From the NCBI RefSeq assembly GCF_032854445.1, contig NC_088304.1:3844001-3908000 (forward strand): DNA of 64,000 nucleotides. The letters run 5' to 3'. The stretch's first letter is position 1. Every line of letters starts with the position of its first letter. Both the position numbers and the translations under genes were made by a program. This document shows, one piece after another, positions 1 through 12,215 of the stretch. Below the pieces are notes generated by a model. That model had not been told where the DNA came from. It saw only the letters and a list, made by a program, of their open reading frames with translations, and made no database searches. Source of the DNA: Liolophura sinensis (Eukaryota; Mollusca; Polyplacophora; Chitonida; Chitonidae).

Positions 1-3000
1 AGCACCATGACACTTACCCAGCCTTTATATACTGCATGTAGACCAAGTCTCAGCACTGACGTCAGTTACAGTTGGTCTATGTCTGACGTCATCAGGTACA
101 CAGCCGCGAAGGTAACTAGCCTACATGTGACTGTACAATTATACATGCAAGGTGACAACAACAACGGTACCACAAAGGCTTCTCTGGTATGCGGTTGTAT
201 GTAACGGTCAAACTGCAATTAGATAATTTCTCAACTAACCCCACAAGCAAAGTTCTGAATAAGGCGGTATGAGCTTGACAGGCTCATACACGTAATACAA
301 TAAACAAGAGTATAAGATCGGTATTTTTTCACGTGACATGTACAGGACAAAAAAATAAGCAATTTTTCAACACTCCTACGCCAAGCGCATGCGAATCCAG
401 CGATTGCATATTGACCCGATGTAACCATCACAGTCGGCAAAAACGAATATGAGAGTCAAGTCCGATATTCATATACAACTTGTAAACCATAAAGGGGTCT
501 CGCAAGTCCCGTTCACAAAACAACCTAAACAGCAGTTCCCAAAAGAATATGCAAGAGATAATACAGTAAATAAAAATGGTAACAAGTAAGATAGAAGCTG
601 TCAACCATTTTTTGTGATGCACGGCTGATACTGATAAGATGTTTTATCTAAGCATGATATCCAACGGAATCTCCAACTCATAGTCTGTAAATATTTCCTA
701 GGTCCAATACAAATATAGACATCCAAGCTGAGATGTGACCACAACTGCTACCAAAAGCATCATGTTGATGTAGTAAACACAAACGCCTATACAACCCCTA
801 GTCCCGGGTTAAAACTAATTATATGTAAATCAAAACTATGAAACAGATCAACAGTCCATATTTGCCAACCACAGTTTTATACTCATTATGGTAATGAGTA
901 TAAATCCAAATAAAGATAATTTACAAATTAAAAATTGAAATTATCCCTCTCGCATAAAAGCGGTCATAAAAGCTAAGCCATCCTTGCACAGATAGATGTG
1001 CAAATATGATGTACCACCAGGACTGCCTGTTGTCTCCTTTAAATGCAACAAATTGGAGCGGATAGGTTTCTTGCACACGTTCGGCGTTATGTGGATCGTG
1101 TAAACCCTCAAAATACCACCGGGTATAGGCATCAAGCTTTAAAAGATTATTCTAAAAAGTCATTTCTGCACATATAGTTATATTCTGCAGTCTTTTATAT
1201 CACAGACAAAGAGGTATATGTGTGCCGACTGAGGAGTGCAACTGGTATTCATTGGAATACCTATATGCACATTTACATTTATTAGAACTAAGAAGACCTC
1301 AATGCAATGGTCACTCATTTTAATGAATATAAAAGGCTATATAGCAAAGCAGTGACATAGGACAGTGATAGTTGGAAAATGGTCATGCAATCGGTAAAAC
1401 ACCGTGACAATTCATGTCTGCAAATTAAATCTTTGTGAACAGCTGGACAGAGTGTGAAGAAATCCCAAGAGGATACGTCTTACTATGGTAATCTTACTTG
1501 GGCTTCAAGTTCTTCCATGAGACATACGGTTCACTCCTGAACTGTTTGCAAAGACACAGCAATACCATACTTGCTCCAAAATTACTTCATTTCTTGTAGC
1601 GCTCTCGCCGATATGGTCGAGAAAAGTTCTTGGCCCAATTTGTGTGGCGATTTAGGAATCCAGTAAACCTGTGGCACATCAGGATGACGGGACGGCATAT
1701 TTATATTCAATCTTTACTAAAGCCTTTGTGTTTTGTAAAATAGATCACTGGTGAATGTTTCTGCGATCAAAATATCTAGCATGTGTTCTCAAATATCAAG
1801 GACAAGTGTCCATGATATAGTTAAAATATTGCAGTCTCGCCGTTAAGCAATAATAATTCCTGAGAGAATAAAAGGAGAAAGTTAGGCCAAGCTTAAAGCT
1901 TTTCTTTGAAAACAAAAAATACAGGAAACTTAATGTCTCTTCAGAATCAAAAAAAATCTCATGTGAACGGAGCTAGTGGCAACTGGATCATGTCATTGAC
2001 AGGATAGTAGCATATAGTTTAGAGCAAATTGTCGGCTCAAGTCCCTACAGTTTTTATTCAGCTTAAATACAAGACTCGCAAATTGGACAGGCTCTATGAT
2101 ACTTCTGAGATGTTCTATAAAATGCCCTCTGAGTGTTCTAAGATACTTTTAGTCACCAAAATAACATTTGCCGTAAACGGCAAGGCCAATTCAGACGAGA
2201 GACTAAGGGTCTTTTAACAGGTTCAGGTTACACATGGGGAATAAACTTAATGCTTTCTGATTTCCTGTTACATTTGGTCCATATGGCAAATGTTTTCGTG
2301 GCAAAGTTAAATAATGTAAAGCTGCATTTTCGTTTAATATAGGTTTCGTTTAAAATCGCCATGCAGGTTAAATTTGTACAGTACAAGCCACTCTATATAA
2401 ATAAGTCATCGCCATTAATGTTAAATGTCATTTAATTAGATAAAGAATATATCAGTAAAATTGAGACATCTGATGGATCTTCGTTGTGATTTAATCAGTT
2501 AAATTTATGGAAACTAACTTACTGACAAGATTAAGTGCAAATTTAGATATGCATATCCGCTCCAACCAGATTCCCGTGTGTGTCATCACTGCGACAAGTT
2601 ATGTACAGCCTACCTGTACATGCATCCCTTAGACGTATTCAGACGTTCAGCTTTGAGCAAACTATCTCAAACAGCCATTACGTATGGTCACTGCGTATAA
2701 TGCCCCGGACGACACAGGCAGTGACAGAGGACTTAAAACCATAGTCGTAAACTTACGAGCACAAAGTCAGCTCTCCCGACCTTTGGTGTATCTTGGGTCG
2801 ACGTGTATATGATTTATAGGTTTCGAATTACAGGTGGATTTTCAAGTACCCAGTTAATTAAGAACATTTAACTCTTCGCTGCACCAGGTAAACCTAAGCA
2901 CAGAATGGGCCTTGTATGGCCTAAATTTAGTCAATGGTCTAAGCGTTTCTGATGACCATCAGGTTTCCTCTAACTGTTTCTATGAAGAGAGGCATAAGCT

Positions 3001-5085
3001 AGACAAGTTATTTTGGAATTGGTCGTTTCAAATGTGAAGACAGGACATCCAATGAAATTAATGTATTCCAAATATAGATCTACAGGTCCATGTATTATTC
3101 ATTTGCTCAGGTGGTATATATCGTCCCCTGTTCATGCCCGTAAAGTGTTTCTATATTTAACAAGAAAACTGCGTCATTTGTTTGGCGTAATAGTTGTTTT
3201 ACACGCCCGTTCAGGATACATACAGGCATATGTCGTGGAGAGTATGATAACTATGTGATTCAGTATGATATTGTGTATATCATAAAACTGTAATAAATAC
3301 ACGGGAGAGGGGATCTATCGGTACTGGTCATTTAGTACGGAACGCTCTATACTAAATCCAGAACGTTTAAAGTGTTGTCTTCGTCTACTTGATGTCGCTA
3401 CAAACACGTGATCACGTGACTTCGGACCAATATGGCGGATCACTGTTGATATACATCTTAAATGCTTAATTTATGTTCATATTTCTGTGGTTTTTCTATA
3501 CTGCATTAAGATGCTTAGTTAAAATGATTCATTGATTGATTGATTGATCGGGTTATAGTCAATGAAGAATAAGGGTCAAATGACCATTTTTTTGCGTAGT
3601 TTCACTTTCAAAACGTGAATTCGTGTTTAAGTTAATCTTTCTCATGCCTGTATAGGTGAGAATAAATGTTCCATTGTGTCTTGCGTTTGTTACCTGTTCC
3701 GCTCACGTGGATATAGCTGGTGTTGTGAGGAGCTGATAGGAATAGCTACTACGCATACACAGATTATGGTTATGTATTTAACGTCTTTCAGTAAGTAGAA
3801 AACACGACATATGGTTGTAAAATAGTTCACCCGACCACCCAGTAAACTACTTAAATATTTATAATGCCACTTGTGCAGATCGAATTTAAACAAAACTTAA
3901 ATGCCTTATATATACATGCCAATTCACACCTGTATACCTTTGTAGAACGCGGTAAGGTGACATGACAATTAATCATTATCAACATACGCAGATAAAAGAA
4001 CTACGAGCGCAAAAACTGGGCATCCTTAAATTACTGTATAGGCCCCTACTTACATTAAACATGGTTTACAGCAGGTTTCGATCATTATATTTTAGAATCG
4101 AAGTTTCTATACGGCGAGACAACTTCTAGACAGAAAAATATATTTTGTACCGAGGAGCGGAAAGAGAAGGCAAACAGTAACCCCTCATCCCTATAAGCAT
4201 AAGTGTTCAATTTGTAGCAAAGGATTTAACGAGTGTTTCTGAATGCAGATAATACGGACTTTATAACACAGGTACTTTACTGCATCAACACACAACATGG
4301 ACACTTAAGCCTACAACGTTTTTTTTATGGTTTAGAGAATTGTATTAGACTTTTAAAGGTGAATGTGTAATGTACAGAAGCTTTTTGTTTCTTTACATAT
4401 AATATCCATCTTGCATATAATGAAAATTCCATATTTTGTTACATGTAAAAATTACTTCATAACCATGGTTAATCTATAAAAGCATGGCATCAAAAAGGAA
4501 AATTAAAAAAGAGAAAACAGGAAAAACAACATTTTTGAGACAATTTTTGGTGCTGCCTTTCAAATAATCTTGATATTCATAATATGGTTGTCATATTGCC
4601 AATGTGGCGTTAAGCCATAATCATTGATTCATTTGAATGATCCTTATATTTAATCTGATCTGCTTGATTCATAAAGCTTATACTTACAGTACAGAAATTC
4701 CAGAGTATTCTCAGTGTATGTATCTAAATACGTAACGTATTTGTCCACTCCTGCGTATAGCCTGTCTCACAACGACACTGACAACACAGCCGCATGTCCG
4801 CCAATCTGTGAACGAACAAACTCGCCGTGTGAAGTACACTTCTAAGGCGCCTGCACGTCTGTGAGAGTCGCCGTGGGAAGTGTTCAAAACAACCCTGTCG
4901 TTGTTTGACTAATTTACCCCCTACATAGCGACACAAAACACAACAAAAGCTAAGGTATATACTCTACATATGTAGGTCGAGTAACTCAATCACGCCTATG
5001 GCCAACGCTTTTACGACTGCTTTCTAGGAGTTCAGTCGCGTATAGGCCTACACTGCGAAAACTGAAGGGATAGCTTTCACAAAGA
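1..5085. other. Gene-free AT-rich flank
   Basis: No coding region can be supported here. Open frames reach at most about 80 codons, show no recognisable domain and lack convincing splice-site pairs around them. Visible content is a short ATTG run near 3531-3549, a 58 bp interspersed repeat at 4580-4637 and otherwise unstructured sequence. An untranslated exon of a neighbouring gene cannot be excluded. Confidence 0.6.
4580..4637 (-). repeat. Interspersed repeat family B, copy 1
   Basis: The reverse complement of this segment matches the segment at 18541-18600. Shared blocks include ATGGCTTAA(C/T)GCCA and TTGGCAATAT. Two divergent copies on opposite strands 14 kb apart indicate an old interspersed element, probably a fragment of a SINE-like family. 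The family name is not known to me. Confidence 0.5.
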
Positions 5086-5089
5086 AAAT

Positions 5090-6160
5090 GAGCTGGCATT
5101 GCTGATATACGCGAGCAATATTGTAAATCAGTAGGCAACACTGATACTTGTAGACATGCAATAAGCAGGCAACAATTACATAGGCAGACAATATTTATAT
5201 ACGAAAACAATGTTGTCAAAGAGCAGGCAATGCTGATATTGGCAAGTAATTTTGTCAATGAGCAAGCAATGCTGATATTCACAATGATGTCAATGAGCAG
5301 ACAATGCTGATGTAGGCGACAGTGTTGTCAATGGGCAAGCAGTACTGATATCCACAATGTTGTCGATGAGCAAACAACGCTGATGTCCACAGTGTTGTCA
5401 ATGAGCAGTGGCAATGCTGATACGGCTCTCAGGCCGTATATGGAAAGGTCTGCCAGCAACCTGCAAATGATCTGTGTTTCCCCCGGGCTCTGTCAGGTTT
5501 CCTCTCACCATAATGCTGGCCGCCGTCGTATAAATGGAATATCCTTGAGTACGGCGTAAAACACTAATCAAATAAATAAATCAATGGGCAGGCAATGCTG
5601 ATATAGGGGAAAATATGTTGTTAATGAGCAGGCAATGCTGATATAGGCGACAATGTTGTGAATGAGTAAACAATGGTGATATAGGCGACAATGTTGTCAA
5701 TGAGCAGGCAATGTTGATATTGGCGACAATGTTGTTAATGAGCAGGCAATGCTGATATAGGTGACAATGTTGTCAGTGAACAAGCAATGTTGAAATCCAC
5801 AGTGTTGATGAGCAAACAATGCTGATATACACAATGTTCTCAAGGAGCAAGCAATGCTGACATCCACAAAGTTGTCAATGAGCAAGCAAAGCTGATATCC
5901 ACAGTGTTTTCAATGAGCAAACAACACCTATATCCACAATGTTGTCAATGAGCAGGCAATGTGGATATCCACAATGTTGTTAATGAGTAGGCAATGCTGA
6001 TATAGTCGACAATGTCAACGAGCAGGCAATGCTGATATCCACAATGTTGTCCGTGAGCAAACAATGCTGATATCCACAATGTTGTCAATAAGCAGGCAAG
6101 GTGGATATATATATATATATATAAATATACGCGGGTGATGTTGTCAGTGAGCAGGCGAGG
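5090..6160. repeat. Minisatellite, 35-38 bp unit
   Basis: A degenerate tandem array whose units follow the pattern CAATGAGCAGGCAATGCTGA then TATCCACAATGTTGT or TATAGGCGACAATGTTGT. The two unit types, about 35 and 38 bp, are mixed along the array. It is interrupted at about 5420-5583 by an interspersed repeat copy and ends in a short TA run near 6108-6122. Open frames on the minus strand with repeated ISIACSLTTL-like words come from the repeat and are not genes. Confidence 0.85.
5420..5583 (+). repeat. Interspersed repeat family A, copy 1 (inside minisatellite)
   Basis: It carries the family blocks GGTCTGCCAGCAACCTGC, CTGGCCGCCGTCGTATAA, TATCCTTGAGTACGGCGT and a tail AATCAAATAAATAAAT. The same order of blocks recurs at 6545, 7090, 8645, 30500 and 58990. 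The short length, lack of coding capacity and A-rich 3' tail suggest a SINE or similar short retroposon, of a kind familiar from mollusc genomes. It sits within the 5090-6160 array. Confidence 0.75.
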
Positions 6161-6544
6161 TGAAGTAAATTAACATGCATGGGTCAGATAGGGAAAAGAG
6201 CCTGGAAGACGGGCCGGTGTTCATTGCTATCTTGTGTGGCCAGCCAAAGTCACATTTAGAACACAGAATAGATTTAAAAGCTGCCAACAGAGAATAATTA
6301 AGGAAACAGATTTTCTTCCATTTACGTCAGTGTTAAATTACTTTGTTTTGCTGCCAGTACGTATTCCTTCTGCAGAGTGTTTGAAACAGAAGAGCTGTCC
6401 TTTTGTCTTTATTATCGATAACTGAAACTCTGATCTGGTTTTCACATATCGGCCTGCCTGAGTGTACTTTTGTAGCCCTCCTCCAAATAACATTACGTTA
6501 GTGGAGAGTATGACAGGTAAATCACATACTTTACAAGCCTTAGG

Positions 6545-6704
6545 TGGGTAATTAACGCATGTAGATATAAACCTCTCTTAGCAACCTGCGAAGGGTTGTG
6601 GGTTTCTCCTGGGCTTGGCCCGGACTCCTCCCAATGCCGGCCGCCGTCGTATACGTCAGATATTCTTGAGTACGGCGTAAAACACCGATCAAATAAATAA
6701 ATAA
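6545..6704 (+). repeat. Interspersed repeat family A, copy 2
   Basis: The blocks AGCAACCTGCGAAGG, GGCCGCCGTCGTATA, TATTCTTGAGTACGGCGT and AAACACCGATCAAATAAATA appear in family order. The orientation is the same as copies 1 and 3. Confidence 0.75.
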
Positions 6705-7089
6705 GATCGCGGCCAAAAGAGCAGCCGCTGGATTTAAACCCAGACAAACCTCACAGTCGCAGCGAATCAGTGCTTTAATGGAGTAAATCGCCTTTAAAAG
6801 TAGATGTAGTAGGCTATACTTTCATGCTGAACCTGGAAACACAGCAATCAGGGCATGTTTGCAGCTAAAATGAGTTGAAATGAATCGTTTACCTCACTCT
6901 GCTTCAGCTTTATCGTTATGGCCGGAAAAGTCCACCGTACAGACTTTCACTTTCATAAGTATTTTATTCACTGCGTAAAAAATGTTGATCCTCAACAGTA
7001 AACTCTTAGTATTAAAATAGAAAATCCTCAGGTAGCCTGTTATGCGCTTAAGGCTGATCTGAGCGTCGAGTCCGACATTCTTATACCAC

Positions 7090-7231
7090 TCGTGGTACAT
7101 GGGAAGGTCTGACAACAACCAACGGGTGGTCGTGGGTTTCGTCCTACCATAATGCTGGCCGCCACCAAACGAGTAAAACATCTTGAGTACGGCGTAAAAC
7201 ACCATTCAAATAAACAAATAAATAAAAAATA
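7090..7231 (+). repeat. Interspersed repeat family A, copy 3
   Basis: Recognisable by ATAATGCTGGCCGCC, CATCTTGAGTACGGCGT and AAACACCATTCAAATAAAC, followed by an A-rich tail. The middle of the element is shorter and more diverged than in copies 1 and 2. Confidence 0.7.
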
Positions 7232-8300
7232 CCACTCGTAGACCTTGAAGGGGTGTTCCAAGCCGATAATTATAAGACCCATTTCTACAATAAACTACAA
7301 ACACCTTGCATGTAGTCTCCAAAGGATTGTGTCAGAAATAATACATAACCAGGAAATAAAGCTGGTAGCATGTAAGACAGAAGCAGTCCTGTGTCAGTTT
7401 TCAACGAAGCTGGGGCGACAGTCGATATTCTAGACATGACATCCACTTCAACCCGTTGTTAGCCTAAAGTTTAGCTGTACGTGGATAACTTCCAAGTCGA
7501 ATACGAATTATCAATTGACTTAAAAGAGCCTACGCCGGATATTTTCGACAAAAAAAATTGATCCTGTCGAAATTTTTCAATATTCGATATACATGTATAG
7601 TCACTGTAAAGATACGCGCTGATAATCCTTGCAGTGTAAGTGAATATTTACAATCTGTATTGGGAACAACCGTATTAAAAGTAATTTAAAATGTCGTGTC
7701 AGAATATTACTTCGCATGATGGATAGCCTACCTTGTATACGTGGAATATTTAAGCACGCCCTCAGGATTTGTATGAACGGTTGGAGTGCCTCTCGGTTTA
7801 CCTTGAATGGATTGGAAAGTGCTTCTCTGTACATTCATTTAAAAGACCGCAAGCTGAGCCCTTTGTTGACATTGAGGATTTAGTTGAGTGATTTATGGGC
7901 GTTCGATCATTAACACACTCAATATGATATAAGCTGCACGTGGTGTCACCACTTTTTGACTGACAGAGTGATTGATAAATAGAAGAATGTTGCGCAAGCC
8001 ATTCAGTTTTAGCCTCATTCCAATGATTAGGTGCTTTATTGATTTCTTGTGCGACTTATTAATTTCTAGTGCAATTTACTCGGTGATTTACTGATTTATT
8101 GGGTGATTTACTGATTTATTGTGTTTTTGACTTTTCCAGATCAGAACAATATTTTTATTTTATGCAGATTTTCAATTTTCCTCTCATCCATTGATTCATT
8201 GCTGTATGTGTTTGTCAGATGCAGATCATTGATTGACCAGTTAAACTCGTGAAGAGTAAAGCTTTACACACTGGTGCAATCAATTTGGTTGAATCAAGAT

Positions 8301-8301
<1 letters not shown>

Positions 8302-8361
<60 letters not shown>

Positions 8362-8378
8362 TTATTATTATTATTATT
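8302..8378. repeat. TA microsatellite followed by ATT run
   Basis: An uninterrupted TA dinucleotide tract of nearly 60 bp is followed by GATTATTATTATTATTATT. Both the length and the base composition make it prone to slippage and assembly error. Confidence 0.95.
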
Positions 8379-8554
8379 TACAATACATGTTCATTTTCAT
8401 AAGGTTTTTAACCCCCTGCTTGAGAATTTTTCATTTACTTGTATACGACAGTTTGTCGGTGGAAAACCAGAGTGCCAGATGTATTTGACAAATCTTCTGA
8501 CTTAAAAGTCATAGTCCAAGCAGTGAGAGATGGATTCGACCGCACGGCCTCATT

Positions 8555-9178
8555 TTGCACAGATCTCTCCAGTATAAAAATATTATTAATTTTGTGCAAA
8601 TCACTCCAGCATTAGAACACTGTTCATTTTGGACAGATCTCTCAAGCATTAGAGGGCTCTGTCCGGTTTGCAACCACCATATTGCTGGTCATTGTTGTAT
8701 AGGTGTAATATTCCTGACTAATGTGTGAAACACCAATCAAATAAATAAGTAAATAAAATTTGGTTAGACACCTGCAGCTCTAGATCATCACTCATTCTGG
8801 AAAGATCATTTTGAAAAGATCTCTCCAGCAATGAAACACTGTTCATTTTGGACAGATCTCTCCAGCATCAGAACACTTCATTTTGGGCAGATCTCTCCAG
8901 CATCTGAATACTGTTCATTTTGGACAGATCTCTCCAGCATCAGAACACTGTTCACTTTGGACATATCTCTTCAGCATCAGAACACTGCTCATTTTGGAAG
9001 ATCTCGCTGGCATTAGAACACTGTTCATTTTGGACAGATGTCTGTAGCATCAGAACACTGTTTGTTTTGGACAGATCTCTCCAGCATCAGAACACTGATC
9101 ATTTTGGACAGATCTCCCTAGCATTAGAACACTGTTCATTTTGGACAGATCTCTCCAGCATAAGAACACCATTCATTT
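8555..9178. repeat. Minisatellite, 37 bp unit
   Basis: Tandem units of about 37 bp follow the pattern CATCAGAACACTGTTCATTT then TGGACAGATCTCTCCAG. Roughly a dozen copies are present, with small deletions. A family A interspersed repeat interrupts the array at about 8645-8757. The open frames with repeated FWTDLSSIRT-like words are by-products of the repeat. Confidence 0.85.
8645..8757 (+). repeat. Interspersed repeat family A, copy 4 (inside minisatellite)
   Basis: The blocks CCACCATATTGCTGG, TTGTTGTATAGGTG and AAACACCAATCAAATAAATA match the family, although the GAGTACGGCGT block has decayed. It splits the 37 bp array in the same way that copy 1 splits the 35-38 bp array. Confidence 0.65.
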
Positions 9179-9937
9179 AAACCCTCTAGATATATGGACA
9201 CAGCCCAGCAATATTTCAATATTCAACCATACAAAGCTTTAAATTGGTGAGCTTTGGCTCCTGGACAGCAAGAGACAATAAAGGGAGATAATCATCTTCA
9301 GGAATTAAACAAAATATTTAAATAAATTTCAATAAATAAAATACATTTTATGTCAAATGAATTTCAAACAAAGCAGTGAGACACAGTGAAACCAACAGGA
9401 AATCCAAGGAATGAGAAATGTAACACAGTTGATAACAGAACACAGATACTAACTGCAATTATGAATGTACATGTAGTTAATGCTGTGGTAGCTGATGTGC
9501 ACGCTTGGGTGCCAAGGGAGGTAATGAGAGTGTAAAGTTAGCACCACTATGGTAATTACAAACCAGTACAGTATATAAAGTAAGCACCATTGCAGTATTC
9601 ATCTTCATATCTGAAAAATGACTATTCCAAGTTGCCTTTATAAATTGCAGTGGTATTTCAACAATATATATCAATGCCTATAATTCAATGGCAATAAGAT
9701 AACTATTAAAGGCCTATCATTAAATGATATTTCTTATATATGTATGCCGCATGGTCACTCAATATTCGTTTTCAACTTCAAAGACCCACATCAAAATCAA
9801 AGATCCACAATCTATGAACTTACAACCATAGTATGAAATTTGAGTCAGTGGCACTTCAGTTTTAGTTATCTTAAAGAGAAGATAAAGTGTCTGTAACACT
9901 TAACTGTCACGATCAAATACAACTGAATGAACAAATC
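9179..9937. other. 3' flank of the ASPHD-like gene
   Basis: AT-rich sequence downstream of the minus-strand stop codon. It probably contains the 3' untranslated region, but I could not find a clear minus-strand AATAAA signal. No other gene is visible. Confidence 0.5.
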
Positions 9938-10281
9938 TCAGGACTCAACACATGTGCCTAATGTGGAAAATGAATAGCCCAGGGCTTTTCGCTCTTTGTC
10001 TGTAAGACCAGGATGCCAGAAATCCAGCATGAGAATAGATCTGATGCAAGCATTCTCTTCACCTGTACACTCATCTTGGTTCCCTGTCTCAGCAGTCAGA
10101 TCTGGAGATGCTTGACTAGACAGCACAGAATGGCCATCAGGAGTACTTTCAGTTCTCGAAGAAGCCTTGTGGTACTCCACTGAATGGAGGAAGGAATCAT
10201 CAAATAACAGACACTTTCCCTCTTTCCATTTCTTAGAAATACCATTCACAGTTAGGCTGCCAGAAGAAGGTGCCTGTAAAG
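9938..10281 (-). CDS. ASPHD2: ASPHD-like exon 2
   Basis: The acceptor TTTCAG ends at 10282. The exon continues in the required frame as (A)LQAPSSGSLTVNG, and carries KEGKCLLFDDSFLH, the acidic insertion and LDFWHPG, ending at a stop codon at 9938. A second AG at 10275-10274 would break the frame and was not used. Confidence 0.88.
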
Positions 10282-11454
10282 CTGAAATGAGAAAATGTAT
10301 GAATTCATTTGTTTAGTAATCATCTCATTTTAACAATGTGCTATTTGCTACTGGTTCTGAAGAACAACTTTTGAAACAAAAAAGCAAAGGCAGCACATCA
10401 CTGTTCAAGAAAACATGGCCTTCCAGAAATACTTTCTCGTAAAATTAATCAAAGGACTAGTAAAACATTAGCTGATCACAAATTTTGCTTGGAATTGGGA
10501 TGTCACTACTATATTTGACAATTTCCATGCATGAATGTTGATAAATGCTGTAAATACCCGCTTTATTGTCTTCAGCAGCTAGTTTACTCAGCCTGGCTGA
10601 TAAATCTAAATTTGCAGCATTTATATCATATTTATGTCTGCAAAACTTCAAATTTGAGATGTAAGAAATAAAGTCTGTTTACCAAGGTGGCACCTCAGTC
10701 GTATATTGGTCGGACCATAGTGCTCTGTTATCTTAGTGCCACGGTAGATCACTGAGAAAGCTACATTTCCAAACACACAGTCTGTCATCAAGTTTTGAAG
10801 TGACTGAACTATCTGCCATGTTTTAGGGCACAACTCAGCATTCTGAGGAATGACACTGCCTTGATTAATGAAACAGAAAATACTCCATGTCCCTGTGGGA
10901 GTAGAGTTCATAGCCCACCCATCAGAAGCTTTGCCATGATAAAATATCGCATTAAACTCATCCATTATAATTTCATAATTCTTCTCCAGTTTAAGAATGT
11001 CATCTTTCAGCACACCATCCCAAAATGGCTCTGATTTCAAGTCCAGAAGAGAGAAAATGACAGGCTTCTGAGAATGTTGCTGCAACATGTAAGACTGGTT
11101 ATGTGCAATTGTTTCCATTTCAGTCATGTCAGTGCTGTTTTCTGTCAACAGGCTTTCATGGAAAGAATGTTTGATTCTGTCCAATCCCATGTTTTCATCA
11201 GCAGGATTTACAGTTACTGTCTTTCTTGAATACTGCAGAAAACGTTGAAAGGACACATTTAAAACATCTTTCACCTTTGCGCATCTGAAACAATCCGGTG
11301 ACTTGCAAGATTCAAATGATTTTAGTTGGCTGAATGGCTTAGCTGATGATGTTAGCAATTTCGAAACTATGACTCCAATCATGCACATTAAGACGACAGT
11401 CACAAAAGTGAGAAGAAAATAGTCTGTGGCTGTGTCAAAAGAGAGCAGCGACAT
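9938..11454 (-). CDS. ASPHD2: Aspartate beta-hydroxylase domain-containing protein (ASPHD1/2-like)
   Basis: A complete two-exon gene. Exon 1 is 11454-10683, exon 2 is 10281-9938, and the 401 bp intron (phase 1) has GT-AG ends. The product has 371 residues, close to about 369 for human ASPHD2. A hydrophobic segment at residues about 12-34 predicts a single-pass membrane anchor. A cysteine cluster (C50, C55, C58, in the order CKSPDC then FRC) matches the family. The Asp/Asn hydroxylase fold follows: GWAMNSTPTGTW, then TEHYGPTNIRLRCHL with H245, then FDDSFLH with H290, then R338 in IRSILMLDFWHPG. By analogy with ASPH, the two histidines bind iron and the arginine binds 2-oxoglutarate; this is inferred. 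The spacing H245-H290 (45) is close to ASPH (46). The stretch between H290 and R338 is about 34 residues longer than in human ASPHD2. The substrate is unknown. ASPHD1 is the alternative name, because an invertebrate gene may predate that split. Confidence 0.92.
10683..11454 (-). CDS. ASPHD2: ASPHD-like exon 1
   Basis: It runs from the ATG at 11454-11452 to a donor after 10683, where GGTAAAC follows the HL codons. It encodes residues 1-257: membrane anchor, cysteine cluster and the first half of the hydroxylase domain including H245. It ends in phase 1. The ATG is the first in frame and directly precedes the expected short cytosolic segment. Confidence 0.9.
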
Positions 11455-11879
11455 TTTGTTGATACTGGTTGTTTAACTTACAACATCAAATATGAACCGT
11501 AAGGAGCGATTCTGAAATGCCTTTAAACAGTATAATCACAAACAGTAGTATTTTTTCCTTATGCTATCGTGTATTACGAATGCACATTCAAAACGCGTCA
11601 GCTATACCGTGACACGCTGTCAAATGTTGTTGTTGTTGTATACGCGTATTTGTCCACGTTATCACTTCGTCTTAGCCATGTATTTTCTTCTGCTTTCAAT
11701 TTCGTTCTTTGCCTAAAGCTCTGATATAATCTCGGAGGTTCATTTCCGTTTCAATGAACACCATCTATCATCAGTACATACACTGTAGAGAGGTACACTC
11801 CCAAATCGTTCAATCCTTTTTGTAAACATGCAGACGAATTTGTTCACGCGCATGGCGGAAATTGGCTCGGAGCACCTGC

Positions 11880-11893
11880 GTCGTCAGGGAAAC
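11880..11893. promoter_or_regulatory. Candidate RFX X-box
   Basis: GTCGTCAGGGAAAC matches the 14-base X-box pattern RYYNYYATRRNRAC at 13 of 14 positions on the plus strand. Its reverse complement GTTTCCCTGACGAC also matches at 13 of 14. RFX factors binding X-boxes are known drivers of ciliary genes. It lies about 350 bp upstream of the dynein start codon. A motif of this kind can occur by chance. Confidence 0.4.
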
Positions 11894-12203
11894 AGCGTCT
11901 GCGGCGACATTTAGAAAGTAGTTCTCTACCAACAAACCAATGAGATATTAATCCACAAATTTGAATATTCTTCCCCATTTTGTGTGACAGTAAGTGTATT
12001 TACTGCATATAATGATAAAATTTAAAATCTCGTGGGCAGAGTTTCTTGCTCGTGTTTGTATATCATGTCTCTCGCTCACACGTTTTGCACTATGTTATTA
12101 TGCTCATTGTTCCCAAGGGTAAGGCGGCAATGACGGATAACTTCACATAAATGTCGTCGAGTGTTGTGGTCACTCATTAAATACAAGCCAGGTTAGGTGA
12201 AAG

Positions 12204-12215
12204 ATGAGAAATTAA
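12204..12215 (+). other. Short upstream ORF before the dynein start
   Basis: ATG AGA AAT TAA lies 23 bases upstream of the chosen start and out of frame with it. It matters only if the transcript starts above 12204, which the sequence alone does not show. Confidence 0.35.

Larger units (their letters stand above)
6161..8300. other. Gene-free flank with repeat copies
   Basis: Besides the two family A repeats at 6545-6704 and 7090-7231, no gene is supported. Open frames up to 103 codons run through repeat sequence and have no recognisable domain. The sequence from 7232 to 8300 is AT-rich, with a short region of repeated GATTTACTGATTTATTG-like words at 8087-8118. Confidence 0.55.

Noticed and set aside
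3013..3258. 81-codon plus-strand open frame
   Set aside because: No recognisable domain and no flanking splice sites or neighbouring exons that would extend it. Length is within chance for this region.
5697..5885. Minus-strand open frame with repeated ISIACSLTTL-like words
   Set aside because: The frame is open only because it runs through the 35-38 bp minisatellite. Copies shift frame along the array and no start, splice or homology context supports a protein.
7040..7282. Minus-strand open frames of 80-103 codons
   Set aside because: They run through a family A interspersed repeat and share no sequence with known proteins I recognise.
8831..9180. Plus-strand open frames with repeated FWTDLSSIRT-like words
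   Set aside because: By-product of the 37 bp tandem repeat. Two frames are open at once, and there is no homology or gene context.
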